From Pseudomonas sp. S09G 359 (GTDB taxonomy: Bacteria; Pseudomonadota; Gammaproteobacteria; Pseudomonadales; Pseudomonadaceae), in NCBI RefSeq assembly GCF_002843605.1, contig NZ_CP025263.1:874501-938500 (forward strand): DNA of 64,000 nucleotides. The letters are read 5' to 3'. The stretch's first letter is position 1, and each line of letters begins with the position of its first letter. A model generated the notes under the pieces. That model worked only from the letters and a program-made list of their open reading frames with translations. It had not been told where the DNA came from and did not search any database. Shown here one piece after another: positions 1 through 11,008 of the stretch. Position numbers and translations under genes: made by a program.

Positions 1-419
1 ATGAATCGGGTTGAACCCAGGCGCTCCACCCCGCGCGACTCCAACACGCGCAGCAGTTTGGCTTGCAGGCTCAATGGCATGCTGTCTATCTCATCGAGGT
101 ACAGGGTGCCCAGATGAGCGGCCTCGACGACGCCGGCCCGGGATTGCATTGCTCCGGTGAAGGCGCCGCTGTTGACCCCGAATAACTGGCTTTCTGCGAG
201 ACTTTCCGGGATGGCCGCGCAGTTCACGGCAACAAAGTTACCTCGCCGCCCCGATAGGTTATGTATCCGTTGCGCCAAGGTATCCTTGCCTGTGCCGGTT
301 TCACCCAATAGCAGTATGTCAATACTGAGAGACGCGGTGCTAACGAGCGTACTTTCAATATCTGGGCTTTCAATCAATGAGATATATGTTTCATTTTCCC
401 TGAGAGGGGCGGCCGACAT
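1..419 (-). CDS. HrpR/HrpS-type sigma-54-dependent activator (N-terminal part, cut by window edge)
   Basis: About 139 codons are visible, running off the left edge. The frame has a short N-terminus of about 35 residues with no receiver or sensor domain, then the AAA+ sigma-54 interaction domain: Walker A GETGTGKD (39-46), GAFTGA loop (85-90) that contacts sigma-54, and Walker B LYLDEID (106-112). A AAA+ domain almost at the N-terminus is the HrpR/HrpS layout, enhancer-binding proteins that switch on hrpL and type III secretion in plant-associated Pseudomonas. The flanking wording (NCAAIPESLAES, SMPLSLQAKLLRVLE) matches what I remember of HrpS. ATG at 419 is preceded by GGAG about nine bases upstream, and an in-frame stop lies just before. 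The C-terminal HTH is outside the window, so HrpR cannot be told from HrpS. Confidence 0.8.
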   Translation of the reverse strand, partial: MSAAPLRENETYISLIESPDIESTLVSTASLSIDILLLGETGTGKDTLAQRIHNLSGRRGNFVAVNCAAIPESLAESQLFGVNSGAFTGAMQSRAGVVEAAHLGTLYLDEIDSMPLSLQAKLLRVLESRGVERLGSTRF

Positions 420-654
420 CAAAAGGGTGCTCCATTATTTCTTTGCGCTATTGAGAAAATTATCAGCAGGCGCGCTTTTTTAGAATGGAAAGCATAGTTT
501 TTTTCTTCCTGCATTACAGTAGGAGCTTGCGCAGGCGGTGTAGGATAAGTTAGAAAGTTTCAGGTTTATTTCTTTTGGTGGGGGAGCAGTAGGGGGAATC
601 TTAAAATGAAAGGTATATATAAGTTTTTTGGCAGTGTGTGTAACAGTGGCCCAC
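420..654. other. AT-rich intergenic region upstream of the HrpR/S-like gene
   Basis: No convincing gene is seen. The stretch is visibly more AT-rich than the surrounding DNA and must hold the promoter of the HrpR/S-like gene. I found no clear hrp box (GGAACC-N16-CCAC) and no good -24/-12 sigma-54 site. Confidence 0.5.
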
Positions 655-685
655 AAAAAAGCCGATGCACTGCATCGGCTTTTTA
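655..685 (-). terminator. Rho-independent terminator of ychF
   Basis: A perfect 10-bp stem (AGCCGATGCA with TGCATCGGCT, one-base centre) is followed on the minus strand by six T. It lies just past the ychF stop. The plus side also ends in five T, so it may work in both directions. Confidence 0.85.
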
Positions 686-711
686 TTTGCGATGTAAACC
701 GTATTTAATGC

Positions 712-1812
712 TTAGACATTGAAACGGAAGTGCATCACGTCGCCATCCTTGACGATGTATTCCTTGCCTTCCAGGCGCCATTTACCGGCTTCCTTGGTAC
801 CGGCTTCACCCTTGTACTGGATGAAGTCGTTGTAGGCGATGACTTCGGCGCGGATAAAGCCTTTTTCGAAGTCGGTGTGGATCACACCAGCAGCCTGTGG
901 CGCGGTGGCGCCGACTTTCACGGTCCAGGCGCGAACTTCTTCGACGCCGGCGGTGAAGTAGGTCTGCAGGTGCAGCATTTCGTAGCCGGCGCGGATTACA
1001 CGGTTCAAGCCAGGCTCTTCCAGGCCCAGGGCCTCGAGGAACATGTCTTTCTCTTCGCCGTCATCCAGTTCGGCAATTTCCGCTTCGATCTTGTTGCACA
1101 CTGGCACCACTATCGCGCCTTCTTCCTCGGCGATGGCCTTGACCACGTCGAGCAGCGGGTTGTTCTCGAAGCCGTCTTCGGCAACGTTGGCGATGTACAT
1201 TACCGGCTTGGTGGTCAGCAGGTGGAAGCCCTTGATCACCGCTTTTTCGTCGGCATTCATGCTCTTCATCAGGCTGCGCGCCGGCTTGCCCAGGGTGAAG
1301 TGCGCGATCAACTGCTCCAGCAGGCCTTTCTGGACCACTGCATCCTTGTCACCGCCCTTGGCGTTGCGCGCGACTTTCTGCAGTTGCTTTTCGCAGCTGT
1401 CGAGGTCGGCGAAGATCAATTCCAGGTCGATGATCTCGATGTCGCGTTTCGGGTCGACGCTGTTGGAGACGTGAATCACGTTCTCGTCTTCAAAGCAGCG
1501 GACCACGTGGGCGATGGCATCGGTTTCACGGATGTTGGCCAGGAACTTGTTACCCAGGCCTTCACCTTTCGACGCGCCTGCCACCAGGCCCGCGATATCG
1601 ACGAATTCCATGGTGGTCGGCAGGATGCGCTTGGGATTGACGATGGCCGCCAGTTCCTGCAAACGCGGGTCTGGCATGGCCACGATACCGCTGTTGGGTT
1701 CGATGGTGCAGAAGGGGAAGTTCTCCGCCGCAATACCGGACTTGGTCAGGGCGTTGAACAGGGTGGATTTGCCGACGTTGGGCAGGCCGACGATGCCGCA
1801 ATTGAATCCCAT
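712..1812 (-). CDS. ychF: Ribosome-associated ATPase/GTPase YchF
   Basis: 366 residues, the family's normal length. YchF is an Obg-family P-loop NTPase that binds ribosomes and prefers ATP; it affects translation and oxidative stress tolerance. G1 is GLPNVGKS (residues 9-16), G3 is DIAG (about 71), and the G4 position reads NVAE (about 203) in place of NKxD, which is the known reason for relaxed nucleotide specificity. A C-terminal TGS domain follows. It starts 21 bp after the pth stop on the same strand, so pth-ychF is probably one transcript, ended by the hairpin just downstream. Confidence 0.97.
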   Translation of the reverse strand: MGFNCGIVGLPNVGKSTLFNALTKSGIAAENFPFCTIEPNSGIVAMPDPRLQELAAIVNPKRILPTTMEFVDIAGLVAGASKGEGLGNKFLANIRETDAIAHVVRCFEDENVIHVSNSVDPKRDIEIIDLELIFADLDSCEKQLQKVARNAKGGDKDAVVQKGLLEQLIAHFTLGKPARSLMKSMNADEKAVIKGFHLLTTKPVMYIANVAEDGFENNPLLDVVKAIAEEEGAIVVPVCNKIEAEIAELDDGEEKDMFLEALGLEEPGLNRVIRAGYEMLHLQTYFTAGVEEVRAWTVKVGATAPQAAGVIHTDFEKGFIRAEVIAYNDFIQYKGEAGTKEAGKWRLEGKEYIVKDGDVMHFRFNV

Positions 1813-1833
1813 GGTGTTTCCCCTCGGTAAGAG

Positions 1834-2418
1834 TCAGGCCTTCTGGCTGTGCAGGTTTTTCATCGCGCGGTTCCATTCACCGGCGAAGATATCCGGCAGC
1901 ACGCCGAGGGCAAAATCGATGCTGGCATCGAGTTTTTCCTGTTCGGCGCGTGGCGCACGACCCAGGACGAAATTTGAAACCATACTGGCAACGCCTGGGT
2001 GGCCAATGCCGAGCCGCAGACGGTAAAAATTATTCTGATTGCCCAACTGCGCGATGATGTCGCGCAGGCCATTGTGCCCGCCATGCCCGCCGCCTAGCTT
2101 GAGCTTGGCGACACCGGGTGGCAGGTCCAGTTCGTCATGGGCCACCAGGATTTCTTCGGGTTTGATCCGGAAGAAGCCCGCAAGCGCTGCGACAGCCTGG
2201 CCGCTGCGGTTCATGTAGGTGGTGGGAATCAGCAGACGAACATCCTGACCCTGGTGCGAGAAGCGCCCGGTCAGACCAAAATATTTGCGATCGGCCACCA
2301 GGTTCACACCTTGGGCGTGGGCGATGCGCTCAACAAAAAGGGCCCCCGCGTTATGCCGGGTCTGTTCGTATTCGGCGCCTGGATTTCCCAGGCCAACGAT
2401 CAGTTTTATGGCAGTCAC
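1834..2418 (-). CDS. pth: Peptidyl-tRNA hydrolase
   Basis: Releases tRNA from peptidyl-tRNA dropped off ribosomes. Catalytic and substrate residues are visible: His22 in QTRHNAG, Asn in TTYMNRSG, Asp in VAHDELD, and Asn in GGHNGLRD. The frame stays open upstream of the true start; I chose the GTG at 2418 because it gives [14 protein letters not shown], the normal N-terminus, and 194 residues, the usual Pseudomonas length. A purine-rich AAGGAAGG lies about 11 bases upstream. It follows rplY on the same strand with a 168-bp gap and leads into ychF. Confidence 0.95.
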   Translation of the reverse strand: MTAIKLIVGLGNPGAEYEQTRHNAGALFVERIAHAQGVNLVADRKYFGLTGRFSHQGQDVRLLIPTTYMNRSGQAVAALAGFFRIKPEEILVAHDELDLPPGVAKLKLGGGHGGHNGLRDIIAQLGNQNNFYRLRLGIGHPGVASMVSNFVLGRAPRAEQEKLDASIDFALGVLPDIFAGEWNRAMKNLHSQKA

Positions 2419-2586
2419 GACAGGGGCCCTTCCTTTGGAGTTGTGGATAACATCGCCGCGACCTGAGTGCGGCGAAAGTGGACGACAGGAGCTCACTTAT
2501 CCAGAGATAAACTTCGCGTTGTCGCCCGCTTTCTCGCTACGTTCCGGTCCGCGATGTTTCCTCAAGCTCCGGCAATACAGAGTGAA

Positions 2587-3186
2587 TTACTCTGCAGCGC
2601 CTTCTTCAGCTTCTGGAGCAACGCGTGGAGCGTGTACGTTTGCAACAGCTTTGTCATCACCGTGAGCCAGTGCAACAAACTCAACGCCTTTAGGGGCTTT
2701 GAGGTCGGACAGGTGAACGATTGCGCCGATTTCCAGAGCCGACAGGTCGACTTCGATGAACTCAGGCAGATCTTTCGGCAGGCAAGTTACTTCGATTTCG
2801 TTCAGGACGTGCGAGATCTCGCCGCCTTTCTTGACCGGAGCTTCTTCACCAACAAAGTGCACAGGCACGATAGCGGTCAGTTTCTGACCAGCTACAACGC
2901 GTACAAAGTCAGCGTGCAGTACGTGGCCCTTGGACGGGTGACGTTGCAGAGCTTTGATGATTACGTTCTGCTTTTTGCCGCCAACGTTCAGTTCGATAAC
3001 GTGGCTGTAGGCAGCATCGTTTTCGAGCAGTTTGGCAACTTCTTTAGCCAGCATGCTGATGGATTCAGGGGCTTTTTCGCCACCGTAAACTACAGCTGGA
3101 ACCAGGCTTGCGAGACGACGCAGGCGGCGGCTCGCACCTTTCCCCAGGTCGGAACGCACTTCAGCATTCAGAGTAAAATCGTTCAT
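2587..3186 (-). CDS. rplY: 50S ribosomal protein L25 (Ctc/TL5 form)
   Basis: 199 residues from the ATG at 3186, which has GGAG eight bases upstream; a start 24 bp earlier is possible but gives an extra non-family peptide. Residues 1 to about 90 are the L25 domain that binds 5S rRNA. The rest is the C-terminal TL5 domain, making the long general-stress (Ctc) form common in Pseudomonas, as opposed to the 94-residue E. coli form. The tail is acidic (EAEEGAAE). It lies between prs and pth, the standard order. Confidence 0.95.
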   Translation of the reverse strand: MNDFTLNAEVRSDLGKGASRRLRRLASLVPAVVYGGEKAPESISMLAKEVAKLLENDAAYSHVIELNVGGKKQNVIIKALQRHPSKGHVLHADFVRVVAGQKLTAIVPVHFVGEEAPVKKGGEISHVLNEIEVTCLPKDLPEFIEVDLSALEIGAIVHLSDLKAPKGVEFVALAHGDDKAVANVHAPRVAPEAEEGAAE

Positions 3187-3251
3187 GTTGTATCTCCAAA
3201 ATAACCACATTCGCCCCAGCGTTTGCGACCAGCGCTAAAGGCGATATGGGC

Positions 3252-3290
3252 AAAAAAGCCCCGCCCCAACAGTATGCTGGGGCGGGGCGC
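3252..3290 (-). terminator. Terminator of prs
   Basis: An 11-bp GC-only stem (GCCCCGCCCCA with TGGGGCGGGGC) is followed by six T on the minus strand, between prs and rplY. It implies that rplY has its own promoter in the gap between this hairpin and its start. Confidence 0.85.
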
Positions 3291-3325
3291 TTTTCGTCAG
3301 TGAGATGTTTCGTAAGGTTTGACCC

Positions 3326-4267
3326 TTAACGGAACATCGCGCTGATCGATTCTTCGTTGCTGATACGGCGAACCGCTTCGGCAACTACCGGTGCGATATC
3401 CAGTTGACGGATACGCGAACAGGCTTGAGCTGCTGCGGACAACGGGATGGTGTTAGTCACCACCAGTTCGTCCAGCATGGAGTTCTCGATGTTCTCGATC
3501 GCTCGGCCCGACAGCACAGGGTGTGTGCAGTAGGCGAAGACTTTTGCTGCACCGTGCTCTTTCAAGGCTTTTGCCGCGTGGCACAGGGTGCCGGCGGTGT
3601 CGACCATGTCATCAACCAGAATACAGGTACGCCCTTCGACATCACCGATGATATGCATCACTTCAGAGTGATTGGCTTTCTCACGGCGTTTGTCGATGAT
3701 CCCGAGATCTACGCCCAGGGATTTGGCAACAGCCCGTGCACGCACGACGCCACCAATGTCCGGGGACACGATCATCAGGTTTTCAAAGCGCTGGTCTTCG
3801 ATGTCATCCACCAATACGGGGGAGCCGTAGATGTTATCTACCGGAATATCGAAGAACCCCTGGATTTGGTCAGCGTGCAGGTCAACCGTGAGAACACGGT
3901 CGATGCCTACCACGGTCAGCATGTCAGCAACGACTTTCGCGCTGATAGCCACACGTGCGGAACGCGGACGGCGATCCTGACGGGCATAACCAAAGTAAGG
4001 GATTACAGCTGTGATTCGAGTCGCTGAGGAGCGGCGGAAGGCATCAGCCATCACGACGAGTTCCATCAGGTTATCGTTGGTCGGAGCGCAGGTCGGCTGA
4101 ATAATGAAGACGTCTTTACCGCGGACGTTTTCATTGATCTCGGCTGTAATTTCGCCGTCGGAGAATTTACCGACAGAGATGTCACCGAGAGGGATATGCA
4201 GCTGACGTACGACACGTCGAGCCAGATCGGGGTTGGCGTTCCCCGTAAAGACCATCATCTTGGACAC
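3326..4267 (-). CDS. prs: Ribose-phosphate pyrophosphokinase (PRPP synthetase)
   Basis: Makes PRPP from ribose 5-phosphate and ATP for nucleotide, His, Trp and NAD synthesis. 313 residues, normal for class I enzymes. Landmarks are the ATP-binding FGYARQDRR segment near residue 100, the catalytic His in [12 protein letters not shown], the flexible KRREKANHS loop and the PRPP-binding signature [13 protein letters not shown] near 214-226. It lies downstream of tRNA-Gln and ispE, an old and conserved Pseudomonas order, and ends at a strong terminator. Confidence 0.97.
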   Translation of the reverse strand: MSKMMVFTGNANPDLARRVVRQLHIPLGDISVGKFSDGEITAEINENVRGKDVFIIQPTCAPTNDNLMELVVMADAFRRSSATRITAVIPYFGYARQDRRPRSARVAISAKVVADMLTVVGIDRVLTVDLHADQIQGFFDIPVDNIYGSPVLVDDIEDQRFENLMIVSPDIGGVVRARAVAKSLGVDLGIIDKRREKANHSEVMHIIGDVEGRTCILVDDMVDTAGTLCHAAKALKEHGAAKVFAYCTHPVLSGRAIENIENSMLDELVVTNTIPLSAAAQACSRIRQLDIAPVVAEAVRRISNEESISAMFR

Positions 4268-4313
4268 GCGCAGTACCTAGAGGCTGAGGGTAACCTGGAT
4301 GAGTATTAGAAAA

Positions 4314-4388
4314 TGGCAGGGGCGGCTGGATTCGAACCAACGCATGGCAGGATCAAAACCTGCTGCCTTACCGCTTGGCGACGCCCCT
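4314..4388 (-). tRNA. tRNA-Gln (UUG)
   Basis: 75 nt including an encoded CCA end. The acceptor stem is AGGGGCG paired with CGCCCCT; the anticodon arm is GCAGG-TTTTGAT-CCTGC, giving anticodon TTG; the T arm contains GGTTCGAATCC. It lies between ispE and prs on the same strand, 37 bp after the ispE stop, so it is probably processed from the same transcript. Confidence 0.97.
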
Positions 4389-4425
4389 GTATCTGTTGCA
4401 ACGAGTACCCAGTACTCGGTTCCTT

Positions 4426-5277
4426 TTAGAGCAGACTTTGCAGCTTGCGATGCAACATCGAAACGTTGCTTCCCTTTGCTACAAACCCTGTAAGGGTCTC
4501 TGTAAGAAGGGCCGAGACTTTATCAGCTTCAGCTTTGCTTGGGAAGCCCCCAAACACACAACTTCCAGTTCCGGTTAATTTTGCTTCGGTAAATTTACCT
4601 AACAAATTCAAAGCTTTACGTACCTCTGGATAACGCCTTGCTACAACCGGTAAGCAGTCATTTCGACTGTTTCCCTTGGGAACGGGGCGCACTTTAATGG
4701 GAGAAGAGTTACGTGTCAACAACGGATCTGAAAAAATTTCTGCTGTACTTACAGATACTTGCGGGACAAGCACGACATACCAAGGCTCTTCGGGGTATTC
4801 CGGGGTGAGTTTCTCCCCCACGCCCTCGGCAAAAGCCGCGTGCCCATGCACGAAAACCGGCACGTCGGCGCCCAGCGTAAGGCCCAGCGCGGCCAGGCGA
4901 TCAGGGGCCCAGCCCAGTTGCCACAAGTGATTGAGGCCGAGCAATGTGGTCGCGGCATTTGAGCTGCCACCCCCGATGCCGCCGCCCATGGGCAGGATTT
5001 TGTCGATCCAGATGTCGATGCCGAGCGAGCAGCCGGATTGTGCTTGCAGTTTTTTCGCCGCCTTCACAATCAGATTGCTGTCGTGGGGCACGCCTGCGAA
5101 TTCGGTATGCAGTTGGATCACGCCGTCGTCGCGTACGGCGAATGTCAGTTCGTCGCCGTAGTCGAGAAATTGAAACAGCGTCTGCAGTTCGTGGTAGCCG
5201 TCTGCACGGCGCCCGAGAATATGCAGCATCAGGTTGAGTTTGGCCGGGGAGGGCAGGGTCAGCTTTTGCACGGTCAC
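4426..5277 (-). CDS. ispE: 4-diphosphocytidyl-2-C-methyl-D-erythritol kinase
   Basis: GHMP-family kinase of the MEP isoprenoid pathway; it phosphorylates CDP-ME. 283 residues. The N-terminal [11 protein letters not shown] carries the conserved Lys, the glycine-rich ATP loop [14 protein letters not shown] is near residues 91-104, and LGADVPVF holds the catalytic Asp. Only two bases separate it from lolB upstream, so it sits in an operon with the TPR lipoprotein gene and lolB, followed by tRNA-Gln and prs. A second MEP gene, ispH, is in this window at 45.4 kb. Confidence 0.96.
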   Translation of the reverse strand: MTVQKLTLPSPAKLNLMLHILGRRADGYHELQTLFQFLDYGDELTFAVRDDGVIQLHTEFAGVPHDSNLIVKAAKKLQAQSGCSLGIDIWIDKILPMGGGIGGGSSNAATTLLGLNHLWQLGWAPDRLAALGLTLGADVPVFVHGHAAFAEGVGEKLTPEYPEEPWYVVLVPQVSVSTAEIFSDPLLTRNSSPIKVRPVPKGNSRNDCLPVVARRYPEVRKALNLLGKFTEAKLTGTGSCVFGGFPSKAEADKVSALLTETLTGFVAKGSNVSMLHRKLQSLL

Positions 5278-5279
5278 GG

Positions 5280-5897
5280 TTATTGCCCCAGCTTGCGCGG
5301 TTGCCAGTCCTTGATCACCAGCGTGACGTCAAGGTCGGTGCCGTGCAGCTTGATGCGCTCGGGCAGCCAATAACCGCTTTGTTGCACGTAGCTCAAATAC
5401 TCGACCTGCCAGCCATCCTGTTCCAGTGACGCAAGGCGGCTGTCGCCATTGAGGCTCAGGCGGCTTTTGCTGTCCGGCGCAGGCAGGCCGCGTACCCACC
5501 ACACCAGGTGCGATACCGGCAGTTTCCAGCCAATCTGTTCTTCCAGCAGCGCTTCCGGCGAGGTCGCCTCATAGCGGCCCTGGTTGGCCACTTCGAGGCT
5601 CACTTGCCCCGGTCGGCCGGTGAGGCGCGCTGCGCCTCGGCCCAAAGGCCCGGACAGGCGAATGTCGTAGTAGTCCTGGCGTTGCAGCCAGAACAAGGTG
5701 CCGCTGCCGGAATCTTTTGGCGCGCGTACCCCGACTTTACCTTCGATCTGCCAGCCATCGATGCTGCTGAGCTGGTCCTTGTGTTGTTGCCATTGCGCCG
5801 GGTTGCCCTGGCCTTCAACGGATTCGCGGGTGCCGACGCCCGCGCAACCGGCGAGCAGGGCGATGATGCTGAAAACAATAACGTGGCGCAAGAACAT
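5280..5897 (-). CDS. lolB: Outer-membrane lipoprotein receptor LolB
   Basis: Receives lipoproteins from the periplasmic carrier LolA and inserts them into the outer membrane. 205 residues with a lipoprotein signal peptide ending in LLAGC (lipidated Cys18). The remainder shows the LolA/LolB beta-barrel pattern ([32 protein letters not shown]). Four bases separate it from the upstream TPR gene and two from ispE, so the three are one operon. Confidence 0.93.
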   Translation of the reverse strand: MFLRHVIVFSIIALLAGCAGVGTRESVEGQGNPAQWQQHKDQLSSIDGWQIEGKVGVRAPKDSGSGTLFWLQRQDYYDIRLSGPLGRGAARLTGRPGQVSLEVANQGRYEATSPEALLEEQIGWKLPVSHLVWWVRGLPAPDSKSRLSLNGDSRLASLEQDGWQVEYLSYVQQSGYWLPERIKLHGTDLDVTLVIKDWQPRKLGQ

Positions 5898-5901
5898 AAG
5901 C

Positions 5902-7626
5902 TTAAAGGGTCTCGGATCCGGTCAGGCGCTTGATGGTGCCGCGCAGGATGGGGCTTTCGGGTTGTTCCTTGAGGAATTTTTCCCAGATTTGCCGGGCTTC
6001 GCGCTGCTTGCCATTGGCCCACAGCACTTCGCCCAGGTGGGCGGCGACCTCCTGGTCAGGGAAGCGCTCCAGCGCCTGGCGCAGCAAACGCTCGGCTTCG
6101 TCGAGGTTGCCCAGGCGGTAATTCACCCAGCCGAGGCTGTCGAGTACGGCCGGGTCTTCCGGGTTGAGCTTGTGCGCTTGCTCGATCAGCACTTTGGCTT
6201 CGGCGTAGCGCGTAGTGCGGTCGGACAAGGTGTAACCCAAGGCATTGAGGGCCATGGCGTTGTCCGGGTCACGCTTGATGATCAGGCGCAGGTCTTTTTC
6301 CATCTGCGTCAGGTCATTGCGTTTTTCCGCCTGCATGGCGCGGGTGTACAGCAAGTTCAAATCGTCGGGAAATTGCAGCAAGGCCTGTTGCAACACCTTC
6401 CAGGCGCGCTCGCCCTGATTGTTGGCCGACAACGTCTCGGCCTGGATCAGGTATAGCTGGATCGCGTAGTCCGGTTCGGCATCGCGGGCGGCGGCCAGGC
6501 GTTTTTCCGCCTCGTCGGTGCGGCCGTTGCTCATCAGGATATCGGCCTGGCGCAACTGGGCGGGCAGGTAGTCATTGCCAGGGCCGACCTGGGCGTATTC
6601 GAGCAGGGCGGCTTGTGGGTCGTTACGCTCTTCGGCAATACGGCCGAGGTTCAGGTGCGCCGAATCCACATGGCTTTCGCGCTGGATCAGCTCTTCCAGG
6701 TAGCCTTTGGCCTCGTCCCAGGCCTTGGCTTCCAGGCACACCAATGCCAGGGAATAGCGCAGTTCGTCGTCGTCCGGGTATTGCTGGACCAAACTGGCGA
6801 ACTGCACTTTGGCGTCCTCCATGCGGTCCTGCTCCACCAGCGTACGCGCGTAAGTCAGGCGCAGACGCTTGTCTTCCGGGTATTTCTTGATGCTTTTTTC
6901 CAGCAGCGGAATCGCTTCCTTGCCACGGTTGAGGTTCTGCAGCAGGCGCGCACGCAACAGGATCGGTGCGATTTCGCCGTCTTCCGGCGGGTTCTGCTCC
7001 AGCAGTTTCAGCGCGGCCTCGGCTTCGTCGTCCTGTTGCAGCAGCAAGGCCTTGCCGAAAATCAGCTGGCTGTTTTTTGGATGTTTTTGCAGCAGGCGGT
7101 CAAAACTCTTCATCAGGCCATTGCGGGTGTCCTGATCGGTGTCGGCGGCCGACAGCGCGAGGAAGTCGAAATGGGTGTCGCCCTTGCCCTGCAGGACTTT
7201 CTCCATATAGACCATGGAGTCGTCATAACGCCCAGCCCGCGCCAGTTGAATCGCCGCCGCGCGTTGGGCTTCGAGGTCGTCCGGGGCGTTTCTGGCCCAG
7301 ATCAGCGAAGTGTCCAGCGCCGCCTGATCGGCCCCCAAGTACTCGGCAATGCGAAACGCCCGCTCGGAAATGCCCGGGTCCTGCGTGTTGATGGCCTGGG
7401 TCACATAGTTATCCAGCGCAATATCGAAGCGATTGCGTTGGCCGGCCAGCTCCGCGCTCAGCAGGCTGAACACCGTTTCTTCGCTGAACGAGGAATAAAC
7501 CTTGGGCTTTTCAGGGGCGGGGGTGCTGTCTTCTACCGGCGGGGTACCGTCCGGCGACACGGGTGCCATGGCCTGGCAGCCGCTGAGGAAGACAAAAGCA
7601 AGGAGCAACGCGGAAGATCTATTCAT
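5902..7626 (-). CDS. TPR-repeat lipoprotein (PA4667 type)
   Basis: 574 residues. The signal peptide ends in FLSGC (Cys17), so the protein is probably anchored in the outer membrane facing the periplasm. Most of the rest is tetratricopeptide repeats; a clear one is [19 protein letters not shown] followed by a unit beginning [19 protein letters not shown]. Homologues occupy the same place next to lolB across Pseudomonas. No enzymatic motif is visible and the partner is unknown. It is the first gene of the TPR-lolB-ispE operon and is divergent from hemA. Confidence 0.85.
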   Translation of the reverse strand: MNRSSALLLAFVFLSGCQAMAPVSPDGTPPVEDSTPAPEKPKVYSSFSEETVFSLLSAELAGQRNRFDIALDNYVTQAINTQDPGISERAFRIAEYLGADQAALDTSLIWARNAPDDLEAQRAAAIQLARAGRYDDSMVYMEKVLQGKGDTHFDFLALSAADTDQDTRNGLMKSFDRLLQKHPKNSQLIFGKALLLQQDDEAEAALKLLEQNPPEDGEIAPILLRARLLQNLNRGKEAIPLLEKSIKKYPEDKRLRLTYARTLVEQDRMEDAKVQFASLVQQYPDDDELRYSLALVCLEAKAWDEAKGYLEELIQRESHVDSAHLNLGRIAEERNDPQAALLEYAQVGPGNDYLPAQLRQADILMSNGRTDEAEKRLAAARDAEPDYAIQLYLIQAETLSANNQGERAWKVLQQALLQFPDDLNLLYTRAMQAEKRNDLTQMEKDLRLIIKRDPDNAMALNALGYTLSDRTTRYAEAKVLIEQAHKLNPEDPAVLDSLGWVNYRLGNLDEAERLLRQALERFPDQEVAAHLGEVLWANGKQREARQIWEKFLKEQPESPILRGTIKRLTGSETL

Positions 7627-7808
7627 ATAGGAAGAGGACGACTAACCTGCGGTCGGATCATCATGACACAAGCCTTCGGCCAAACATAACCGAGTCTCAG
7701 TGGGTACCTTTATAGGCACAAGGTATAGGGACAATAGACGACGGTGGTTGTTCTGAATCTTTCGAAGTAGGACAATTGTCGGCTTCCCGACATCATCAGC
7801 GATATTGA

Positions 7809-9098
7809 ATGGCCTTCCTCGCACTCGGTATTAACCACAAGACTGCAACCGTAGACGTGCGCGAGCGCGTGGCGTTTACGCCAGAGCAGTTGGTTGAGGC
7901 CTTGCAGCAGCTCTGCCGGCTCACCGACAGCCGCGAAGCTGCGATCCTTTCGACCTGCAATCGCAGCGAGCTTTATATAGAGCAGGAACATCTTTCAGCG
8001 GATGTGGTACTGCGCTGGCTGGCCGATTACCACCATTTGAGCCTGGAGGACCTGCGCGCCTGTGCTTATGTGCACGAAGACGATGCGGCAGTTCGTCACA
8101 TGATGCGTGTGGCTGCCGGGCTCGACTCGCTGGTGTTGGGCGAACCGCAGATCCTCGGCCAGATGAAATCCGCCTATGCCGTGGCCCGCGAGGCCGGCAC
8201 CGTCGGCCCGCTGCTGGGGCGGCTGTTCCAGGCCACCTTCAATTCCGCCAAGCAGGTACGCACCGACACTGCCATCGGTGAAAACCCGGTGTCCGTGGCG
8301 TTTGCTGCCGTCAGCCTGGCCAAACAGATTTTCAGTGACTTGCAGCGCAGCCAGGCCCTGCTGATCGGCGCTGGCGAAACCATCACCCTGGTTGCCCGCC
8401 ACCTGCATGACCTGGGCGTGAAGCGCATCGTGGTCGCCAACCGCACCCTGGAGCGCGCCAGCATCCTGGCCGAGCAGTTCGGCGCCCATGCGGTGCTGCT
8501 GTCGGATATCCCGGCCGAATTGGTGCGCAGCGATATCGTCATCAGTTCTACCGCCAGCCAGTTGCCGATCCTCGGCAAGGGCGCGGTAGAAAGCGCGCTG
8601 AAGCTGCGCAAGCACAAACCGATTTTCATGGTAGATATCGCCGTTCCCCGGGATATCGAGCCTGAAGTCGGCGAGTTGGACGACGTTTACCTCTACAGCG
8701 TCGACGACCTGCATGAAGTGGTCGCCGAAAACCTCAAGAGCCGCCAGGGTGCTGCCCAGGCCGCCGAAGAGATGGTCAGCACCGGCGCCGAAGATTTCAT
8801 GGTGCGCCTGCGTGAACTGGCGGCGGTGGACGTGCTCAAGGCGTATCGTCAGCAGGGCGAACGCCTGCGCGATGAGGAACTGCTCAAGGCCCAGCGCCTG
8901 CTCGCCAATGGCAGCAGCGCGGAAGAAGTGCTGATGCAACTGGCCCGTGGCCTTACCAACAAATTGCTGCATGCGCCCAGCGTACAATTAAAAAAGCTTA
9001 CCGCCGAAGGCCGCCTCGATGCGCTGGCCATGGCCCAGGAACTCTTTGCCCTCGGTGAGGGCGCGTCAGATAGCTCTTCGGATAAAAAACCGCAATGA
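7809..9098 (+). CDS. hemA: Glutamyl-tRNA reductase
   Basis: First committed enzyme of C5-pathway tetrapyrrole synthesis; it reduces Glu-tRNA to glutamate-1-semialdehyde. 429 residues. The catalytic Cys50 is in [11 protein letters not shown], the NADPH site is [16 protein letters not shown] (near 180), and a helical dimerisation domain forms the C-terminus. The start at 7809 gives the family N-terminus [13 protein letters not shown], although no good Shine-Dalgarno precedes it. The last four bases overlap prfA (ATGA), so the two are probably translationally coupled. Confidence 0.97.
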   Translation: MAFLALGINHKTATVDVRERVAFTPEQLVEALQQLCRLTDSREAAILSTCNRSELYIEQEHLSADVVLRWLADYHHLSLEDLRACAYVHEDDAAVRHMMRVAAGLDSLVLGEPQILGQMKSAYAVAREAGTVGPLLGRLFQATFNSAKQVRTDTAIGENPVSVAFAAVSLAKQIFSDLQRSQALLIGAGETITLVARHLHDLGVKRIVVANRTLERASILAEQFGAHAVLLSDIPAELVRSDIVISSTASQLPILGKGAVESALKLRKHKPIFMVDIAVPRDIEPEVGELDDVYLYSVDDLHEVVAENLKSRQGAAQAAEEMVSTGAEDFMVRLRELAAVDVLKAYRQQGERLRDEELLKAQRLLANGSSAEEVLMQLARGLTNKLLHAPSVQLKKLTAEGRLDALAMAQELFALGEGASDSSSDKKPQ

Positions 9099-10177
9099 AA
9101 GCGTCACTGCTCAATAAACTGGACGTGCTCCAGGACCGTTTCGAAGAACTGACCGCCTTGCTCGGCGATGGCGAAGTCATCTCTGATCAGACCAAGTTCC
9201 GCACCTATTCCAAGGAATACGCGGAAGTTGAGCCGATTGTGGCCACTTATAGCCAATGGCTGAAAACCCAGGCCGACCTCGAAGGCGCCCAGGCGCTGCT
9301 CAAGGACAGCGACCCGGACATGCGCGAAATGGCCGTGGAAGAAGTGCGCGAAGCCAAGGACAAGCTCGTCCAGCTGGAAGGCGACCTGCAACGCATGCTG
9401 CTGCCCAAGGACCCCAACGACGGGCGCAACGTGTTCCTCGAAATCCGCGCCGGCACCGGTGGCGATGAGGCGGCGATTTTCTCCGGCGACCTGTTCCGCA
9501 TGTATTCGCGTTACGCCGAGCGCCGCGGCTGGCGTGTGGAGATCCTTTCCGAGAACGAGGGTGAGCACGGCGGCTATAAAGAAGTCATCGCGCGGGTCGA
9601 AGGCGATAACGTCTACGGCAAGCTCAAGTTCGAATCCGGCGCGCACCGCGTGCAACGGGTGCCGGCGACCGAATCCCAAGGCCGTATCCACACCTCGGCG
9701 TGCACCGTGGCGGTGTTGCCCGAGCCGGACGAGCAGGAAGCCATCGAGATCAACCCGGCGGATCTGCGGGTCGACACCTACCGCTCGTCGGGCGCCGGTG
9801 GCCAGCACGTCAACAAGACTGATTCGGCGATCCGTATCACCCACTTGCCCTCGGGCATCGTGGTCGAGTGCCAGGAAGAACGTTCGCAGCACAAGAACCG
9901 CGCGCGGGCCATGTCCTGGTTGTCCGCCAAGCTCAATGACCAGCAGACCAGCGCCGCCGCCAACGCGATTGCCAGCGAGCGTAAATTGCTGGTGGGCTCG
10001 GGCGACCGTTCCGAGCGGATCCGTACCTACAACTTTGCCCAGGGCCGGGTCACCGACCACCGGGTCAACCTCACCCTCTATTCCCTCGACGAGATTCTCG
10101 CCGGCGGCGTGGATGCGGTGATCGAGCCGTTGCTTGCCGAATACCAGGCCGATCAACTCGCGGCGATAGGTGAATAA
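9095..10177 (+). CDS. prfA: Peptide chain release factor 1
   Basis: Recognises UAA and UAG stop codons. 360 residues. The codon-recognition PxT motif is present as PATESQG near residue 190, and the peptidyl-tRNA hydrolysis motif GGQ lies in [17 protein letters not shown] near 236. It overlaps hemA by four bases and is followed immediately by prmC, which methylates the GGQ glutamine. Confidence 0.98.
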   Translation: MKASLLNKLDVLQDRFEELTALLGDGEVISDQTKFRTYSKEYAEVEPIVATYSQWLKTQADLEGAQALLKDSDPDMREMAVEEVREAKDKLVQLEGDLQRMLLPKDPNDGRNVFLEIRAGTGGDEAAIFSGDLFRMYSRYAERRGWRVEILSENEGEHGGYKEVIARVEGDNVYGKLKFESGAHRVQRVPATESQGRIHTSACTVAVLPEPDEQEAIEINPADLRVDTYRSSGAGGQHVNKTDSAIRITHLPSGIVVECQEERSQHKNRARAMSWLSAKLNDQQTSAAANAIASERKLLVGSGDRSERIRTYNFAQGRVTDHRVNLTLYSLDEILAGGVDAVIEPLLAEYQADQLAAIGE

Positions 10178-11008
10178 ATGACCATCATCGCCAGCCTGCT
10201 GCGCGCCGCCGACCTGCCCGACTCGCCAACCGCGCGCCTGGATGTGGAGTTGCTGCTGGCCGCTGCCCTGGGCAAGTCGCGCAGCTACCTGCACACCTGG
10301 CCGGAAAAAATCGTCAGCAGCGAAGCCGCATTGACCTTTGCCGCCTACCTGCAACGCCGCCGCGCCGGTGAGCCGGTGGCGTACATCCTCGGCCAGCAAG
10401 GCTTCTGGAAGCTGGACCTGGAGGTCGCGCCGCATACGCTGATCCCACGCCCGGAAACCGAGATGCTGGTGGAAGCGGCACTGGAATTGTTGCCGGCCAC
10501 GCCCGCCAAGGTCCTCGACCTGGGCACTGGCAGCGGCGCCATCGCCCTGGCCTTGGCCAGCGAACGCCCGGCCTGGCAGGTCACCGCCGTCGACCGGGTG
10601 CAGGAAGCCGTAGCCCTGGCCGAGCGCAATCGCCAGCGCCTGCACCTCAACAATGCCACGGTGTTGAGCAGCCATTGGTTCAGCGCGTTGCAAGGGCATA
10701 CGTTCGACCTGATCATCAGCAACCCGCCGTACATCGCCGACAACGATCCGCACCTGGTGGCCGGTGATGTGCGTTTCGAGCCGGCCAGCGCGCTGGTCGC
10801 CGGCCATGATGGTTTGGACGACCTGCGGCTGATCATCAGCCAGGCCCCGGCCCATCTGAGCACCGGCGGTTGGCTGCTGCTCGAACACGGTTACGACCAG
10901 GCCCTGGCCGTACGTGACCTGTTGCTGGGCCAGGGTTTTGAGGGCGTGCACAGCCGCCTCGACCTCGGCGGCCACGAACGCATCACCCTGGGGCGCCGCC
11001 CGTGCTGA
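10178..11008 (+). CDS. prmC: Peptide chain release factor N5-glutamine methyltransferase
   Basis: SAM-dependent enzyme that methylates the Gln of the GGQ motif in release factors. 276 residues with a helical N-terminal domain, SAM motif LDLGTGSGAIALAL (about 110-123) and the substrate-binding NPPY motif in IISNPPYIAD (about 180). It begins on the base after the prfA stop, and its own end overlaps the GTG start of moeB. The neighbour is its substrate. Confidence 0.96.
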   Translation: MTIIASLLRAADLPDSPTARLDVELLLAAALGKSRSYLHTWPEKIVSSEAALTFAAYLQRRRAGEPVAYILGQQGFWKLDLEVAPHTLIPRPETEMLVEAALELLPATPAKVLDLGTGSGAIALALASERPAWQVTAVDRVQEAVALAERNRQRLHLNNATVLSSHWFSALQGHTFDLIISNPPYIADNDPHLVAGDVRFEPASALVAGHDGLDDLRLIISQAPAHLSTGGWLLLEHGYDQALAVRDLLLGQGFEGVHSRLDLGGHERITLGRRPC

